From Ustulina deusta (lineage: Eukaryota; Ascomycota; Sordariomycetes; Xylariales; Xylariaceae): a stretch of DNA of 64,000 bases. Under the pieces are notes generated by a model. It worked only from the letters and a program-made list of their open reading frames with translations. It was not told where the DNA came from and did not search any database. The DNA is taken from the NCBI GenBank assembly GCA_023159155.1, contig JAJNNX010000034.1:124001-188000 (forward strand), written 5' to 3'. Below are positions 45,801 to 57,503 of the stretch, one piece after another. The position numbers were made by a program, and so were the translations under genes. Position 1 is the stretch's first letter; every line of letters begins with the position of its first letter.

Positions 45801-46412
45801 ATAACAGTTGCTCCCTGCTATGAGTTGGCCCACCTTTTGAGTGAATTCAAACCCTCTAGAATCGAAATACTAGAGAATTGAAGCTTGAATCCAAAGGAGG
45901 GGTTCGTCATTTAACCGCTCTTCAGAGTTCTCCGTGCCTATGGTTTGAGATGTGTAATAGGAATAGTCTTCTCATCGGCATGGCACATTTCGAAGGGATG
46001 GCAATGTCTAAACCCAAAATAGTCGCTACACGATTCCTATTACCGTAGTGAGTAATGTAGGGAGAAAGGTAATGTCTCAGCAGCACCGGCTCACCTTTTC
46101 AGGTCTTCGGAATGAACGAAATACCTATTCTAATCCCTACAACTGATCTGCTTCAGCGCCAGCTGAAAACACATCACTAAGAGCTCGGTCTTCTGGCTCA
46201 GCTAGCGCGGGAGAACTACAATTAGCGTCGCATGAGATTGAATAAAGCGACAATAGCATCATGCCCAGGACCTCTTCGCCTTCCTGTTGGGAAAGAAGTG
46301 AGCGGGTTTGAACACGCGGATGTGCACCAACTGCGCACCATGATCATACCGTCTGTAGGCATGGCAATCTACCGCATCTCGGGAGCCCTAGCATCGCGAA
46401 ATTTATCTAGTA
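45801..46412. other. Intergenic, possibly more decayed sequence
   Basis: Between the GMC remnant and the CRIB-protein gene. Short stretches read like broken coding sequence on the minus strand but are too degraded to assign. Confidence 0.4.
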
Positions 46413-47764
46413 TTAATCCTTTAACACTCTTTCTGTTATCTGGGGTGCGCATATGCGGTTCTCCTCCTCTGTGATTAGCCGTTGCCACTCTTTAGGCAGA
46501 CCCTAGTAGCTAGTTAGAATAAAGACAGGTGTTAAACGCTGATGTGGTATTTACCGTAAATTGATCAGCATGATCGTCGTATCCCACGTGCGTAACATGC
46601 ACCGGGTTTTCTGGCCCCGAGACCCGGATTCTTCGTTGGGGAGTCGCGAAACGACCTAGCAAGCCACTCCGCTTTCCAATTGCTTGTAGTGCTGCTAATG
46701 GCGAGTTTCTTGAGGAAGGGTGCTTAAGAGGGGGTTGGCCATTGGCAATGAATCCAGCCATTTGACTAACTGGCCGTGGAGGCCGTCTTGGTGTCGTAGA
46801 AGAAGTTGCGCGCGGATCAAGAGAACCCGCTCCCTCCTCGCCAAAGACGTATAGCTCGCTATTGTGTAGATCAATGGCGCACACAGGCAGTGCGTAGAAT
46901 GAGATGCTGGAGACTTGAGATAGACTAAGTTTGGAAAAGACTGAGAGCGCTGTGGTGTACAAAGCGGTGCTTGTTACGGAGATATGTGAGTACCGATAGA
47001 TCGCCCTATTGTAGACGCGGGACGATTCGAGGTCGTCCTCGAATGCGAACCGCTTCGCAAAAATGTCCCCCGGTTCCAACAAACTGCCTCTTGTGGCACT
47101 AGGTTGACGTATTGTAGAGGCACCATCGGCTGGGATGATGTCCGATCGAGCCTTGGAGATTATTGAGCCTTCACGCTCTAGACCACGTATTCGCTCGGCG
47201 AGGTCTCGATTGCTCTCTAACATTCGCTCCACGAGGATGCACAGTTTCTGTGTGCAACTTTGCGCTTCTTCCATAGATTTGCTGGCCATCAATCAGGTTC
47301 AAGTCCCAACAGAAGAGAGAGGCCTTAGGGTTATACCATTGAATGATAGTTAACATGAGCGTTAGTGATGACTTATGGCTCTGGAGTCTCTGGACGAGCG
47401 TATTGAGCCTGCTCTCTTGCCTCATCCACTTAATGCGGTCGAAAGTCCCCACGTCTTCGCTGATATTGAGACCCGTAAGAATAAATTGGAGGTCAGAGTA
47501 CGTAGTAACACATCCCGTCAATGTTGTAAGCAATTGGTCGAGCAGGATCAGGTTTCCTCTCTCAGAAGTCGCTTTTGTACGATCACCGAGGAAATCCTGG
47601 AGGTGACCCAGCGCGGCTGATATGTCTGCTACCTCGAACAGTATACTTCGCGCAAGAGTCGGAGAATCCTTACATTTGGTGATGACGGTAAAGAGCAAAG
47701 TGGTCACTTTGCCACCTGCAGCAAGGAGGCCTACAACTGATGCCGCAACTGACAGAGGGTCCAT
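46413..47764 (-). CDS. STAND-type N-terminal domain fused to a CRIB (Cdc42/Rac-binding) motif
   Basis: Three exons: 47764-47337, 47281-46555, 46502-46413 (414 aa). Residues 1-142 start with MDPLSVAASVVGLLAAGGKV, a typical opening of the helical domain found at the N-terminus of fungal STAND/NLR proteins (PigL_N/Fungal_N type). A coiled segment (MLESNRDLAERIRGLEREGS) follows. Then comes a linker with a Pro-rich, SH3-ligand-like RRPPRP. Residues 362-390 carry a CRIB motif (VSGPENPVHVTHVGYD), continued over the last intron as QFTGLPKEWQRLI, the p21-binding segment seen in PAK kinases. There is no kinase, NACHT or repeat domain, and the protein ends 24 residues after EW. I infer a sensor of active Cdc42/Rac linked to a recognition or cell-death module. 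The exon joins are supported by the CRIB sequence crossing a splice site. Confidence 0.85.
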
Positions 47765-49094
47765 TTGAAAAGCACGTTAGAGACATGCGGCGGATTTGAA
47801 CTTGTTGCACAGAAGAAATAGCAGAAGGTTTAAGTAAACTGGGCAAGACTTTGAAACCGAGGCAGACGTGAGTAGCTGGCAGCCAAAGTCGTCGTAAGCA
47901 GCCTCAAGTTTCAACGAATACTAGTCTACATGTAGGTAGTCTGACTGTGGCGGTTGTATCAGATACCGACAGGGGGAGATATTTTCCCAGCTCCACGGCA
48001 GGACTTGCTTGATGTACTACTACACTACACTACCTAGGTAATATATACCTTTTCTGTACCAATAACAGTCGACATTGCTGCGCCGCATCCTGCCGTCTGC
48101 GTTGCTATTCGGGAGCAGACCCCCTCTTGCCGCCCCCAAAATACCTGCATGAAAACGCCACGATGTATCCTGCCCAGTTGAATGCTGCTTCACCCTTATC
48201 GCCAAAGCGCGAGACAGTGGGGTAGCGAGAACTACGCCTCCTCCGGAAATGGCAATTTGTATACATAGGAGGATCGCAAACCTAAATGTAGTGATTGATT
48301 CTGGAATAGGGGGAGGGCAGCTTCAATTATCATTTTGAGGTGGAGCCTGTCTTTCGACGGGGTTACAGCAGGATCTCCGGCCACTGTTCTCAGTCCAGCC
48401 AACATCCGCTGATCTCACATGTTGATTACAAACTACCAGAGAGTTCCAATTCGCATTTCGATCATACGGGCGCCGATCGCGAATTCGCTGCTCAGCATGT
48501 GAACCTCGAGTGTTGCCTCTAGTTGTAGGCCCCATGATATTAAGAATAAAGAAACGAGATACAGCCTGTGCTCGCCACATAAAGAGCTCAATGTATTCCT
48601 TTTCGCTGTCGTCCTCGGACGCGAGTTGTCAGACTCAACTGATCTTGCGATCTAACTCTTGCCGGCTTGACATACACATCCGACAAAACACTGATAATAA
48701 CTCAGGAATTATTGGCTGTCGAATGGGGAGTGGGAATCAATACGGTCTAGAAATAGGATATATGTAATGCAACTAAGTCACACTCTAGTGTACTCATTGC
48801 TATGCGAGTTCTTTCCCTTCTTATCTGATCAACAGAACATCATGTGTCATGCGCGTTATACGCAATACGTCTCGGACCTAACTATTCAGGCCTTCCTAAG
48901 AATAAGACATACAAAGGGAGAAGGTATAACTGGCTTCGCTTTCGGCCGGATTCGGTAACTTCGTATATATATATCGCCTTAGTATTCTTAACTTTTTCTC
49001 TTGATCTTGAAAGGGACCTGATTTTTGGGATCTTAGAAGATCATTCCTAAGTCAAGTATTCTCCAAGCTCTTGGTATAACATGCATCTCGATCA
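47765..49094. other. Intergenic region
   Basis: Promoter of the CRIB-protein gene and 3' flank of the Baeyer-Villiger-type gene (both -). A ctacctaggta word lies at 48029-48040. No gene is supported. Confidence 0.5.
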
Positions 49095-50727
49095 TCAGAA
49101 ACCAAACTGCAGCCCGGTAACAATGTCACCCCATTTGCTATGAAACCAATCGATTGGGGGGCTAGTTTTTGGCTGCCACGGCCCTGTATTTCCGTACTTT
49201 GGCAGTCTTGATTCTGCCTGGTTGCTGTAGGTGGAGGTCAACTGCCAAAATCTCTGGTAGCCATTGGTGCCCTCTGGTGGGACACGAGGAATCGCGGTGG
49301 ACATGCCCTTTGATTTCATATATTTTAGGAGTCGGGTGAGTACTATAACATATCTTGTCAGTAGACCTTCAAGGGAAATCTCAAACACCTGAAGATACAC
49401 GGCGACGTTGGGTCGGAACGTAATCTGCTCCCAAGAGCGCCCAAGGAAAGGGGATAATTGATTATGAGAAGGGGTCATCCGCAAAGAACTTACTATGTGC
49501 TGTATCATCAGCGCCAAGCGTCCAGGCAGCGTTGGTATAACCAACGATAAACATCATGTTTGGCACGTCCTGGAGCATGGAACCGTTCCACACCAATCTC
49601 CCCGCCCAGTCCATCTTCTTACCATTAATGGTCACTGCGATATTACCTCCCATCCGCATCTGGAGGCCAGTTGCTGTCACGATAACGTCGGCATCGACTG
49701 TGGTGCCGTCCTCCATGCGAAGCCCGCTCTTCGTCACTGTGGCAATGTGACCCGTCAAGATGTTGGTATTCGGCTTGTCACGAAGGGCCTCATAAAAGTC
49801 ACCGTCGGGGGAGAGGCATAGCCGTTGCTGCCAAGGCGTGTATGGTGGCTCGAAGTGAGGACTGTGAGGAATACGCTTGGGAAGTTGTGGAATCGTCTGA
49901 TTGATAAACATAGTACGAGTGAGTTGGGGGAAGTATTTGCAGAACAAAACCACCAAGTAGAGCTTGAATAGATATAGAATGCGAAGCCATGTTACAGCAT
50001 AGTACCTTGGAAAGATCTTCATGAGCCAAGACCTTACCGGGCTCCCGTTGCTTGCAGCGACGATATATGATGGACTCCTCTGCACCATTGTCACCGCCTC
50101 GGCGGTTTCCGACAGAGTAGGAACTAGAGTGATGGCGGTTGCTCCACTTCCAATGACAACGATTTTTTTGCCGCTGTGGTCGTAATCTTCGGGCCATTGT
50201 TGTGGGTGGATAATTTTTCCCTTGAAGTTCTCTAGCCCTGGGATTATTGTCTTGAGTGGGTTTTCATAGTCGTAATAACCAGTTCCAAAGATGACCCAGC
50301 GTGCTGTGAATCCCTTCGTTCGCCCATCGTGTTCTGCCGTTATCCTCCACTGCTCAGCATCCTTTGACCAGTCTGCCGAGAGGACTCTGTGATGAAAGCG
50401 GATGTAACGTTCCAGATTGTATTTCGCGACACAGTTCTTCATGTACTCCATGATGAGAGCTCCCTTAGCGATAGGAGTCTCATAGGGCCAAGGCTCCCAT
50501 TGAAAGCCAAAGGTGAACAAGTCCGAATCGGAGCGAATGCCGGGGTAACGGAAAAGATCCCAAGTGCCACCAATGTTACCGCGTCCTTCGAGGATTGTGA
50601 AAGTGGTTCCGGGGAGCTGCGTCTGAAGTCGATAAGCAGTATTGATACCGGCTATGCCGGCGCCGATGATGAGCACATCAAATATCTCGGCTTCGCGAGC
50701 ACTATTCTGTAAACCGTCCGAATCCAT
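49095..50727 (-). CDS. Baeyer-Villiger-type flavin monooxygenase
   Basis: Two exons, 50727-49494 and 49342-49095, phase 1 (493 aa). FAD motif IIGAGIAG (residues 20-27) is followed by GGTWDLFRYPGIRSDSDLF. The type I BVMO fingerprint FKGKIIHPQQWP is exact (residues 168-179). The NADPH Rossmann motif is VVIGSGATA (190-198), and VTATGL stands near the C-terminal third. It would use NADPH and O2 to convert a ketone to an ester or lactone, or oxidise a heteroatom. The substrate is unknown. An in-frame ATG 14 codons upstream is possible, but 50727 leaves the usual short polar lead before the Rossmann strand. No biosynthetic core gene (PKS, NRPS, terpene cyclase) is nearby. Confidence 0.93.
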
Positions 50728-53700
50728 ATTGATTAGAGAATGTCTTATGGGTAGCAATCTCAAAAGCACGGCAGAGCGTTGGGTGGCAGAGGTGTCAAGA
50801 AGTAGCTATCAGTTTCGAACCAGCGAGTCACGGACGCAACAACGCTGAATTATATGGGCATGCTTGGGGGGTGGTAGTCGTTCACGCCGGCTAAACGAGG
50901 TAGCTTACCACCTTTATAATCTTGGGCTCCAAATCTGGAATTCCGTGATGCCATGTACCTGCCCCCTTACTCCTAATGCATAGTGCGTCAACATTCAGCT
51001 CCCCGCAATATGCTTTGATAGCCCATACACTATCTATAGTGCAGAGACTCTCGTGTACATCGTGTACCTCCCCAAGAGTCAGCCCCTGTCAAGGTTTGGA
51101 GAATTGGAATCTGCACGGTTAATAATTGCAACTGCCAAACATACGTTATGCCTAATACTTAATATTTTCTTCTTTCTCGGTAGTATTCATCGTTGCCGCT
51201 AGTGCTGCAGGTTGGTTTGCGGGAATAATGAGTCTTGGTATTGAAGTGGGCAACTGGAAATAGCTGTTCACGTCTCATGGAGGCATGACAGCGCCCCTAC
51301 ACTAGGAGATAGACCGAACCTACACTTCCTAGCAAAGTAATCACTGTATTCTCTTGAGGAATCAATTGATCATGTGTAGGAAATAAGAAATATGAATTTA
51401 TTCGTAGTTCTTGCTATGTTGTGGATGCCCCCTTCCAAAATTGTCATGAAAATCAATGCCTATGGTGTTTATACCTCATACGAGAAAAGCCACTAAATGG
51501 CTCATGTATGTACTGAGTCCCTGTGATCTACTCACACCACTTCACTATTTAACCACTGACTAAAGATTGGAACCGATGCTTCCTAGATTCGTCAAAGTAT
51601 GTTGCAAAAGCGTGATGATTAAGAAAACCTTCGCGGAATTGGATTGACTACCGGGGCACTTTTGCCTTAAAGGGGTCATTTGTATACAGTCCGGCTTACA
51701 ATAATGTCTTCGTGTCTAATTAACATACCTCGTAACATTATTCTCAGCTAAACAACCCAGAGTGTTAAACAACGTACCTCTTGTGTAGGAGTATAGAATA
51801 TACAGATCAGCAGTAGACCTCGGCTGGATTATTAAGCTACCTCGGTGGCGGGGGGACTGCATACCCTTGGGACGTCTCTACTAAGTGTAAGCGAGCCACT
51901 TTTTCTCCGGTTATAGAACCGGCTTTTGAGACTAGCAGTGAGGTTGGCACAGAGCTGAAGATCCTGCATCTTATCCACAAGATAAAGGAAGCCAACCCAA
52001 TTGGAGCAATGCCGAATTTGAATCTACTGTTTTAAGTATCGCATGTACCCTAGTGTATGTACCTACTTGAGCTTAAAGCTCAAATGGAACCCTAGGCCTC
52101 TCAGGTTATCAATAAACAACGCTTTTGGCATTGGGTCCGATCACACCTCCACTTATCAGCTACTGTCGTGTAGGTACCTAGTTCCCGAGCGCCCCGTTAT
52201 TTGTTCCAGAATTGCGCTTTCATACACAAGTTCTGTGAAATAGGTTACGTTCGACACTATTGAATTGATGGATGTTGCGTTATATCTGGTGGCGTTTGCC
52301 GCCTAACCCCGCTCCGGCTGCTGCTTAAACAAATTATATTCATGTTCAACCTCTAGTTAGAACAGATTCTTGGGCGCATTAGCGCACACCTGCGAGGCAT
52401 GATGTGTTGTCCTCGCGGTTCTCGGTAGCTCTACCTTGTGTAGCACTGTAATGAGTGGAGTTCGTATTCATTGATCTTGCCAGCGTGTTAGTGATTAGTG
52501 ACGTCCTATAAATCGTGCTGATGTTCCATCCGTAGACGCCAGCTGGTAAAGGTAATGTGTGAAGGATGGTACTTTCATCGGAGGAGTTGGAAATGTTTAG
52601 CAATACCAGGGTCACAACAACCACTTACTGCTAAACCGCCAACATAAATCTCACCAAAACTACCTAGGTATGTTGACCTACCTATAATTGACTATACAAG
52701 TCCATCTTCGATGAACTGCCTGTGTCCTAGAGTATATACCTATGCCGATAGTTACTAAGTATCGGACAGTTGTTATTGGTCACCAAGCTGTCGATCCATT
52801 CCCTCAAGGAATATTCGCAACATATATAGGTCCTTGGGATATTTACACAATCCGAGACACCGTTTTTGGAGTCCGCCAATTATGTAATGAGTAGTTCGCC
52901 AGAGGAACCAATCCCAGATTACCTAAGGCACTAGGATCCAGCAAGCCCCGATCCTTGTGTGTGTGTGTGTGGGTAATCCACCAATAACTCGAATATGAAC
53001 CATACCGTGGCAGGACTTGCAGCAATTTTCTGGATTATCAAATAGTCTGGACTGGTCTAGCGCGTTCGGCCATACATATGAAACTCACAATCTGTGTCGA
53101 TTCCAATCTCCAGCTACCTCTGTACCCTGGGCATGACTACACAGCGGTACGTTGAAATCTCTATAAGCGCTAAGCGAAAGTCGGGTTGGTTTCCTTTATC
53201 TCACCTCACTGTCTACGCAACGAGAACGGTCATCACTTACGATACACCTACGGGTATAGACTAGGGCACAGGCTACTAAGTACCCGACACCGGATGTAGA
53301 GCATTTGGAAAGGCTAAGACTGATGAACATGTCTCAGAATTGTTAGAACGCCTTCTCCAGCTACGGCACCGCAGAGTCCAGAGCAGTGCTGCCTAGAGCC
53401 AAGATCGTTCAACATTTAAGTAAGTACCTAGATCTAGCGATTCCCCGCGTTACGGGCTACGTCACGATGACATGATAGATAGGCATTGTGGAAATCCTCA
53501 ACGCCACCCAACGCTCATCACACAGCGAAGAAGCACGCACACACGGGCGAAAAGCAGCCCGCAAAAGAAAAAGGAGAGAAAGCGACGGCTCGAGGAAAGA
53601 TCGCCGATCAAGAATCTGAAGAATTTACAGCATGGGACGTTTGCTTGTATTCTGTTGTCTCTTGTCACTTGCATCGTAGTAGTACTATCTACTCGTCGTA

Positions 53701-54078
53701 GTATGTTTAAAACCGTGGAGGCTGTGCTGTGCTGGGGCTATATCGCCCGTGTCATACATAATAATGAATATGATCCCACGACCCGTCGTCGCCAAACAAC
53801 GAAAGTGCTACTACCTATTTATTACCCCGGATTTCTGCCTAGAGACGAGACGAGTCCACAGCACTAAACAAACACCCACTAACCGGGACCGCCAAGTCCC
53901 GACGCCATGGCGTCCGCCCGTCGTCGACAGTGGGCTCGCGCCGCGCTATCTATCTATCTATCTAGGTAGTCTAGTCTAGGTCAGCAAGTGGCGTCGTCGG
54001 CGATGGATAACTACTTAAAGTAGGCAGGGTAGGGTAGGGCAGGCAGGCAGGCAGAGCGAGCGACAACGGGGTCGTCAT
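50728..54078. other. Longest gene-free stretch of the window
   Basis: 3.35 kb without a supportable gene. It is AT-rich with many short frames, a GT run at 52956-52970, a TATC run at about 53946-53963, and TACCTAGGTA-type words at 52168-52186 and 52660-52690. A 131-codon plus-strand frame at 53472-53867 is basic and low in information, so it is not called. The last 100 nt before 54079 would be the leader of the GFA gene. Confidence 0.5.
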
Positions 54079-55371
54079 ATGGCCTCGACGGAGAGACGCA
54101 CGCCATCCTGCAACGAACGATCCGCAATCCATCGAGTCGCAATCACGATGCCGGCCGAACACGCAGAAGACGACGACACCCTCGAGCTCGTGGCCCGTTG
54201 CCTGTGCCGGGCGCAGCGGTTCACGGCGGCCGTGGCGCGCTCCGCGCTGCCCCTGGCCGCGGTCTACTGCCACTGCACGTCGTGCCGGCGCGTGACGGGG
54301 GCCCTGTACAGCACGTGCGTGGCGTGGCCGGGGCCGGCGGCCGCCATCCGCGCGGCGGCGTCGTCGTCGTCGCTGCGGCGATACGTCTTCGCGGGCGCGT
54401 TCACGCTGCTGTCGTGCGGCGTGTGCGGCGCCTGCATGTTCGTCGAGACGGCCGTGGAAGGCGGTGCCGCGAGGTACGGCGTGCAGACCGGCGTGCTCGC
54501 CAACGTGGCCGCGGGCCTGCTGAGCATCGCGCACCACATCTTCGTGGGGGATACGCTAGACGGCGGGGCGACGCCGTGGCTGTGCGATGCGAACGGCGAC
54601 GGCAGTCGGCCGCGTCTCTGGCGCGGCCACCGCGGCCAGGGGGACGAGTTGTCGTCGACGACGCATCGCTGGCCCCTCCCTCTCGACGCCGCCCCGGCCG
54701 AGGAGGAGACCCCTATTCGCTGCCACTGCGGCGGGGTCGATCTGGTGCTGCGCCGGCCCGTCGCGGACTTCGCGGCCAAGAAGCGGTCGGAGCTGCCGTG
54801 GTTCGTCGACCCGGTCTCGAACAAGTCTCTGGCCGGCTTCGACGCATGCGATTCCTGCCGCTTGTCGTCGGGGAGCGATATCTTCCACTGGACCTTCGTG
54901 CTGCTCCGCCACCTCGCGTTTCCCCGTCCAGAGTCGGACGGGGACGTCCAGACGCCGCCGACGGCGTTTCCCGCGTCGAGCATCGAGCTGAAGAATGCCG
55001 TCGCCGCAGCCCCGGCGGACCGCGATCCCCGCTGGGGCACCCTCGCCTTCTACGAAAGCTCGCCCGATGTCCAGAGGTACTTCTGCGGTCGATGTTCGGC
55101 TTGTGTGTTTTATGCAGCGGATGATCGCCCAGAGCTCGTGGATCTGGCCATCGGGCTGCTGCATTCTAAGAATGGGTCCCGGGCCGAGGAGCTGGTGTCG
55201 TGGGACTTCGGAGGCAAGATGGTATGGAGGCAGGACGTCGTCGGTGGATGGAGGGAAGGCTTCGTGGAAAGCGTCGAAGCTGCGGCTGATCGTTGGAGAA
55301 TAGAAAGAGGCTACCCGAAGAATTGGCGTCGGGTACAAAAAGAGGAGGCAGCTGTGAAAGCCGAAAAGTGA
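54079..55371 (+). CDS. Two-domain GFA/CENP-V-like zinc protein
   Basis: A single exon of 430 aa. Each GFA domain binds zinc through CxC...CxxC...CxxC clusters. Domain 1 has CLCRAQRFT, YCHCTSCRRVTGA and SCGVCGACMF. Domain 2 has RCHCGGVDLV, CDSCRLSSGSD and FCGRCSACVFY. The family is named after glutathione-dependent formaldehyde-activating enzyme, but the activity of most members is unproven. Tandem copies occur in fungi. An alternative start at 54148 has a better context (A at -3) and would remove 23 residues ahead of domain 1. The gene is very GC-rich, which opens long false frames on both strands. Confidence 0.88.
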   Translation: MASTERRTPSCNERSAIHRVAITMPAEHAEDDDTLELVARCLCRAQRFTAAVARSALPLAAVYCHCTSCRRVTGALYSTCVAWPGPAAAIRAAASSSSLRRYVFAGAFTLLSCGVCGACMFVETAVEGGAARYGVQTGVLANVAAGLLSIAHHIFVGDTLDGGATPWLCDANGDGSRPRLWRGHRGQGDELSSTTHRWPLPLDAAPAEEETPIRCHCGGVDLVLRRPVADFAAKKRSELPWFVDPVSNKSLAGFDACDSCRLSSGSDIFHWTFVLLRHLAFPRPESDGDVQTPPTAFPASSIELKNAVAAAPADRDPRWGTLAFYESSPDVQRYFCGRCSACVFYAADDRPELVDLAIGLLHSKNGSRAEELVSWDFGGKMVWRQDVVGGWREGFVESVEAAADRWRIERGYPKNWRRVQKEEAAVKAEK

Positions 55372-55882
55372 TGCTGCCATGATTCGAATATCTATGCCGA
55401 TTCGTACCAATAGAGGATGCCTGGAATATTGAAAGGGGGGGATATGGAACCTTTCTCAAATGCTTTCAGTAGGTGGCTTTAGGGGTATTTCTACAGGCAT
55501 TAAATGAACTTCATCCGACATTATCAACCGTAAACTGTTGTAGATATCATATTGTGAGGTTCTCATAAAATGTGCATTCGGGTTGTTGGCTCGGTGCAGA
55601 AACGCGATGTTGAGTTCAGGGAAAGGGGCCAGGGGTGAATAATAATACGCCTCATATGAAAATTCCCCATGCTTGCCCATTCCGTGGACTACGAGGTATC
55701 ATCATAGAACGAAAGGAAATATTCTAGACCAATCTGAATTTGTTCGCTTATATGAGAGGTATCTGTCTAGTTGCATTTGAAAGCTTGCGCCGTTTACCCC
55801 CCGCTGTTTTGGAAGCCGACATAAAACTTGATTAATGCACCGCATCTCGAACTAAGATTGCATCCCCTCGCCAGCTGGTCCA
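55372..55882. other. Convergent intergenic spacer
   Basis: Between the GFA gene (+) and the GMPPA-like gene (-). A 74-codon minus-strand frame (55456-55680) has protein-like composition but no recognisable motif, so it is not called. Confidence 0.45.
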
Positions 55883-57503
55883 TTACATAATGACCTCATT
55901 CGCAACATCCTGTAAGTTAAGTCAGTGATGTTTTCGCGTTCCGAGATGAAAAACGAGACATGACTTACTCTCTTTAGCTCTTTAAAGGGGAGACAGACGC
56001 AGTTTTGCACACGGACCTCGTCGCCGACACCGCACTCCTTGCCCAAAATAGTGATGCTTTGTACCTTGACACCGTTCTTCACAATGCTAGTGCTGTGGCT
56101 GGTGACCGGGGTAGGAGTGCCCTCTACACGAGCCCAAGCACCGACACGGCTATTCCAACCAACGATAGAGTAGAGGACACAAGCATCGTGCTTGATCTCG
56201 GCGTCTTCAAGTACGATGGACTCCTTGACACGAGCACCGGCACCAATGACAACGCGAGGGCCGATTGATACGTTAGGACCAAGCTTAGCGGTCGGATCAA
56301 TTTGGGCGGAGGGGTGAATGAAGACAGGGGCTATAATGTTCGGTGACGGTTTGGCTAGCTCGCTCGAGCCAGTCTGCTGGGCTTGTTGTAGATAGAGTGC
56401 GTTGGCTGGGACCGCTGAGCCGGCTGTCTTGATCTGACGCCAAAAGTCCTTGGTCTCGTGGACAAAAAATTGCTTGCTGTCGGCCAGATCGCTGAGAATA
56501 TCTTGCTCTAGCCGAATAACTTCGTTCTTGCGCTCCTCGTCTTCGTCGGCCATGAAACTCGATTCGAGGTTGTCTGATGAAGGGTATGACACGAGGCGGG
56601 GACGGTCGGTTCTGCGCTTAATGGCGGTCCTGATGCTAGGGAAGATGGCATCAACGCTGAAGAGGTAGACGCCGCAGTTGATCAAGTTGGAGATCTGGCT
56701 CTCGGGCTTCTCGACGTAGTGCAGAACCCGACGTGAGTGCTGGTCCGAAACGATGCAGCCGAAATTCGTGGCGGCATCTTGGCTTACGCGGGTACCGAGA
56801 ATGACAGCCTCGGCGTCCTTGTCGTCGAAGAGCTTCGCCATCTCGTTCAGGGGGAACGAACAGCACACGTCCGAGTTGAGGACAAAGATACGCTCGGGGC
56901 GGCCCTTGAGGATGGCATCTCGGAAGTGGTACAGGCCGCCGGCAGTGCCCAAGGCCTGGTATTCGCGGAGATACTTGATGGGAAGGTTGGGGAATTCGGT
57001 TGCAGCCTCCTTGATGAAATCCTTGAAGACGGACTCATCATAGTACCCGATCATGCAGACCTCCTGGATGGAGGGCACTTTTGCGATGGCAGTCAGACAG
57101 TGCCAGATGATAGGGTGGCCGGCGACATCGAAGAGGGGCTAAGCGCGGGGTTACTGGGTGCACATGGACGAACATGGTGGCATTTCAGGTGCAGTGTTGA
57201 GGCCAAGCCAATTGAGGAAACAGACGTGGCGATGCTGTGGGAGGACTCACCTTGGGCACATCGAGAGACAGAGGCCGGAAGCGCGTGCCGCGGGAGGGGC
57301 CACCGACCTGATAATACGCGAATTTACGTCAGCTGGCTTAGCTCTGGCGCACATTCGCATTTGCATGTGTCCGGAAAGTGAAGGATGGTGGGGTTCCTGG
57401 GAGGCGACGGGGAGGAAGTGGGTTCTTTACGCACCAAGATGACGGCTTTGGTGTCCTTGCCGGCGGCGCCATTGGCCTTCTCGCGGTGTGGCACTTGAAG
57501 CAT
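55883..57503 (-). CDS. Mannose-1-phosphate guanylyltransferase alpha-type (GMPPA-like)
   Basis: Four exons: 57503-57435, 57307-57251, 57138-55969, 55909-55883 (440 aa, all phase 0). The nucleotidyltransferase signature is split over exons: AVIL then VGGPSRGTRFRPLSLDVPK, then PLFDVAGHPIIWH. YLREYQALGTAGGLYHFRD, FVLNSDVCCSFPL and FGCIVSD follow. The C-terminal third is a left-handed beta-helix of hexapeptide repeats (FIHPSAQIDPTAKLGPNVSI, VVIGAGARV), and the protein ends in DVANEVIM. Length and ending fit the alpha (regulatory) paralogue of GDP-mannose pyrophosphorylase, which senses GDP-mannose and modulates the catalytic beta subunit supplying glycosylation and cell-wall mannan. Whether it is itself catalytic cannot be judged. 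Confidence 0.92.

Noticed and set aside
47290..47310. GGTTCAAGTCCC resembling a tRNA T-loop
   Set aside because: It sits in an intron of the CRIB gene. The flanking bases do not form a T-arm stem, and no anticodon or D arm is present.
54198..55124. Long Arg-rich open frames on both strands over the GFA gene (also 54264-55040 and 54556-55410, minus)
   Set aside because: They are shadows caused by very high GC. Only the 54079-55371 frame has the ordered Cys clusters of a known fold.
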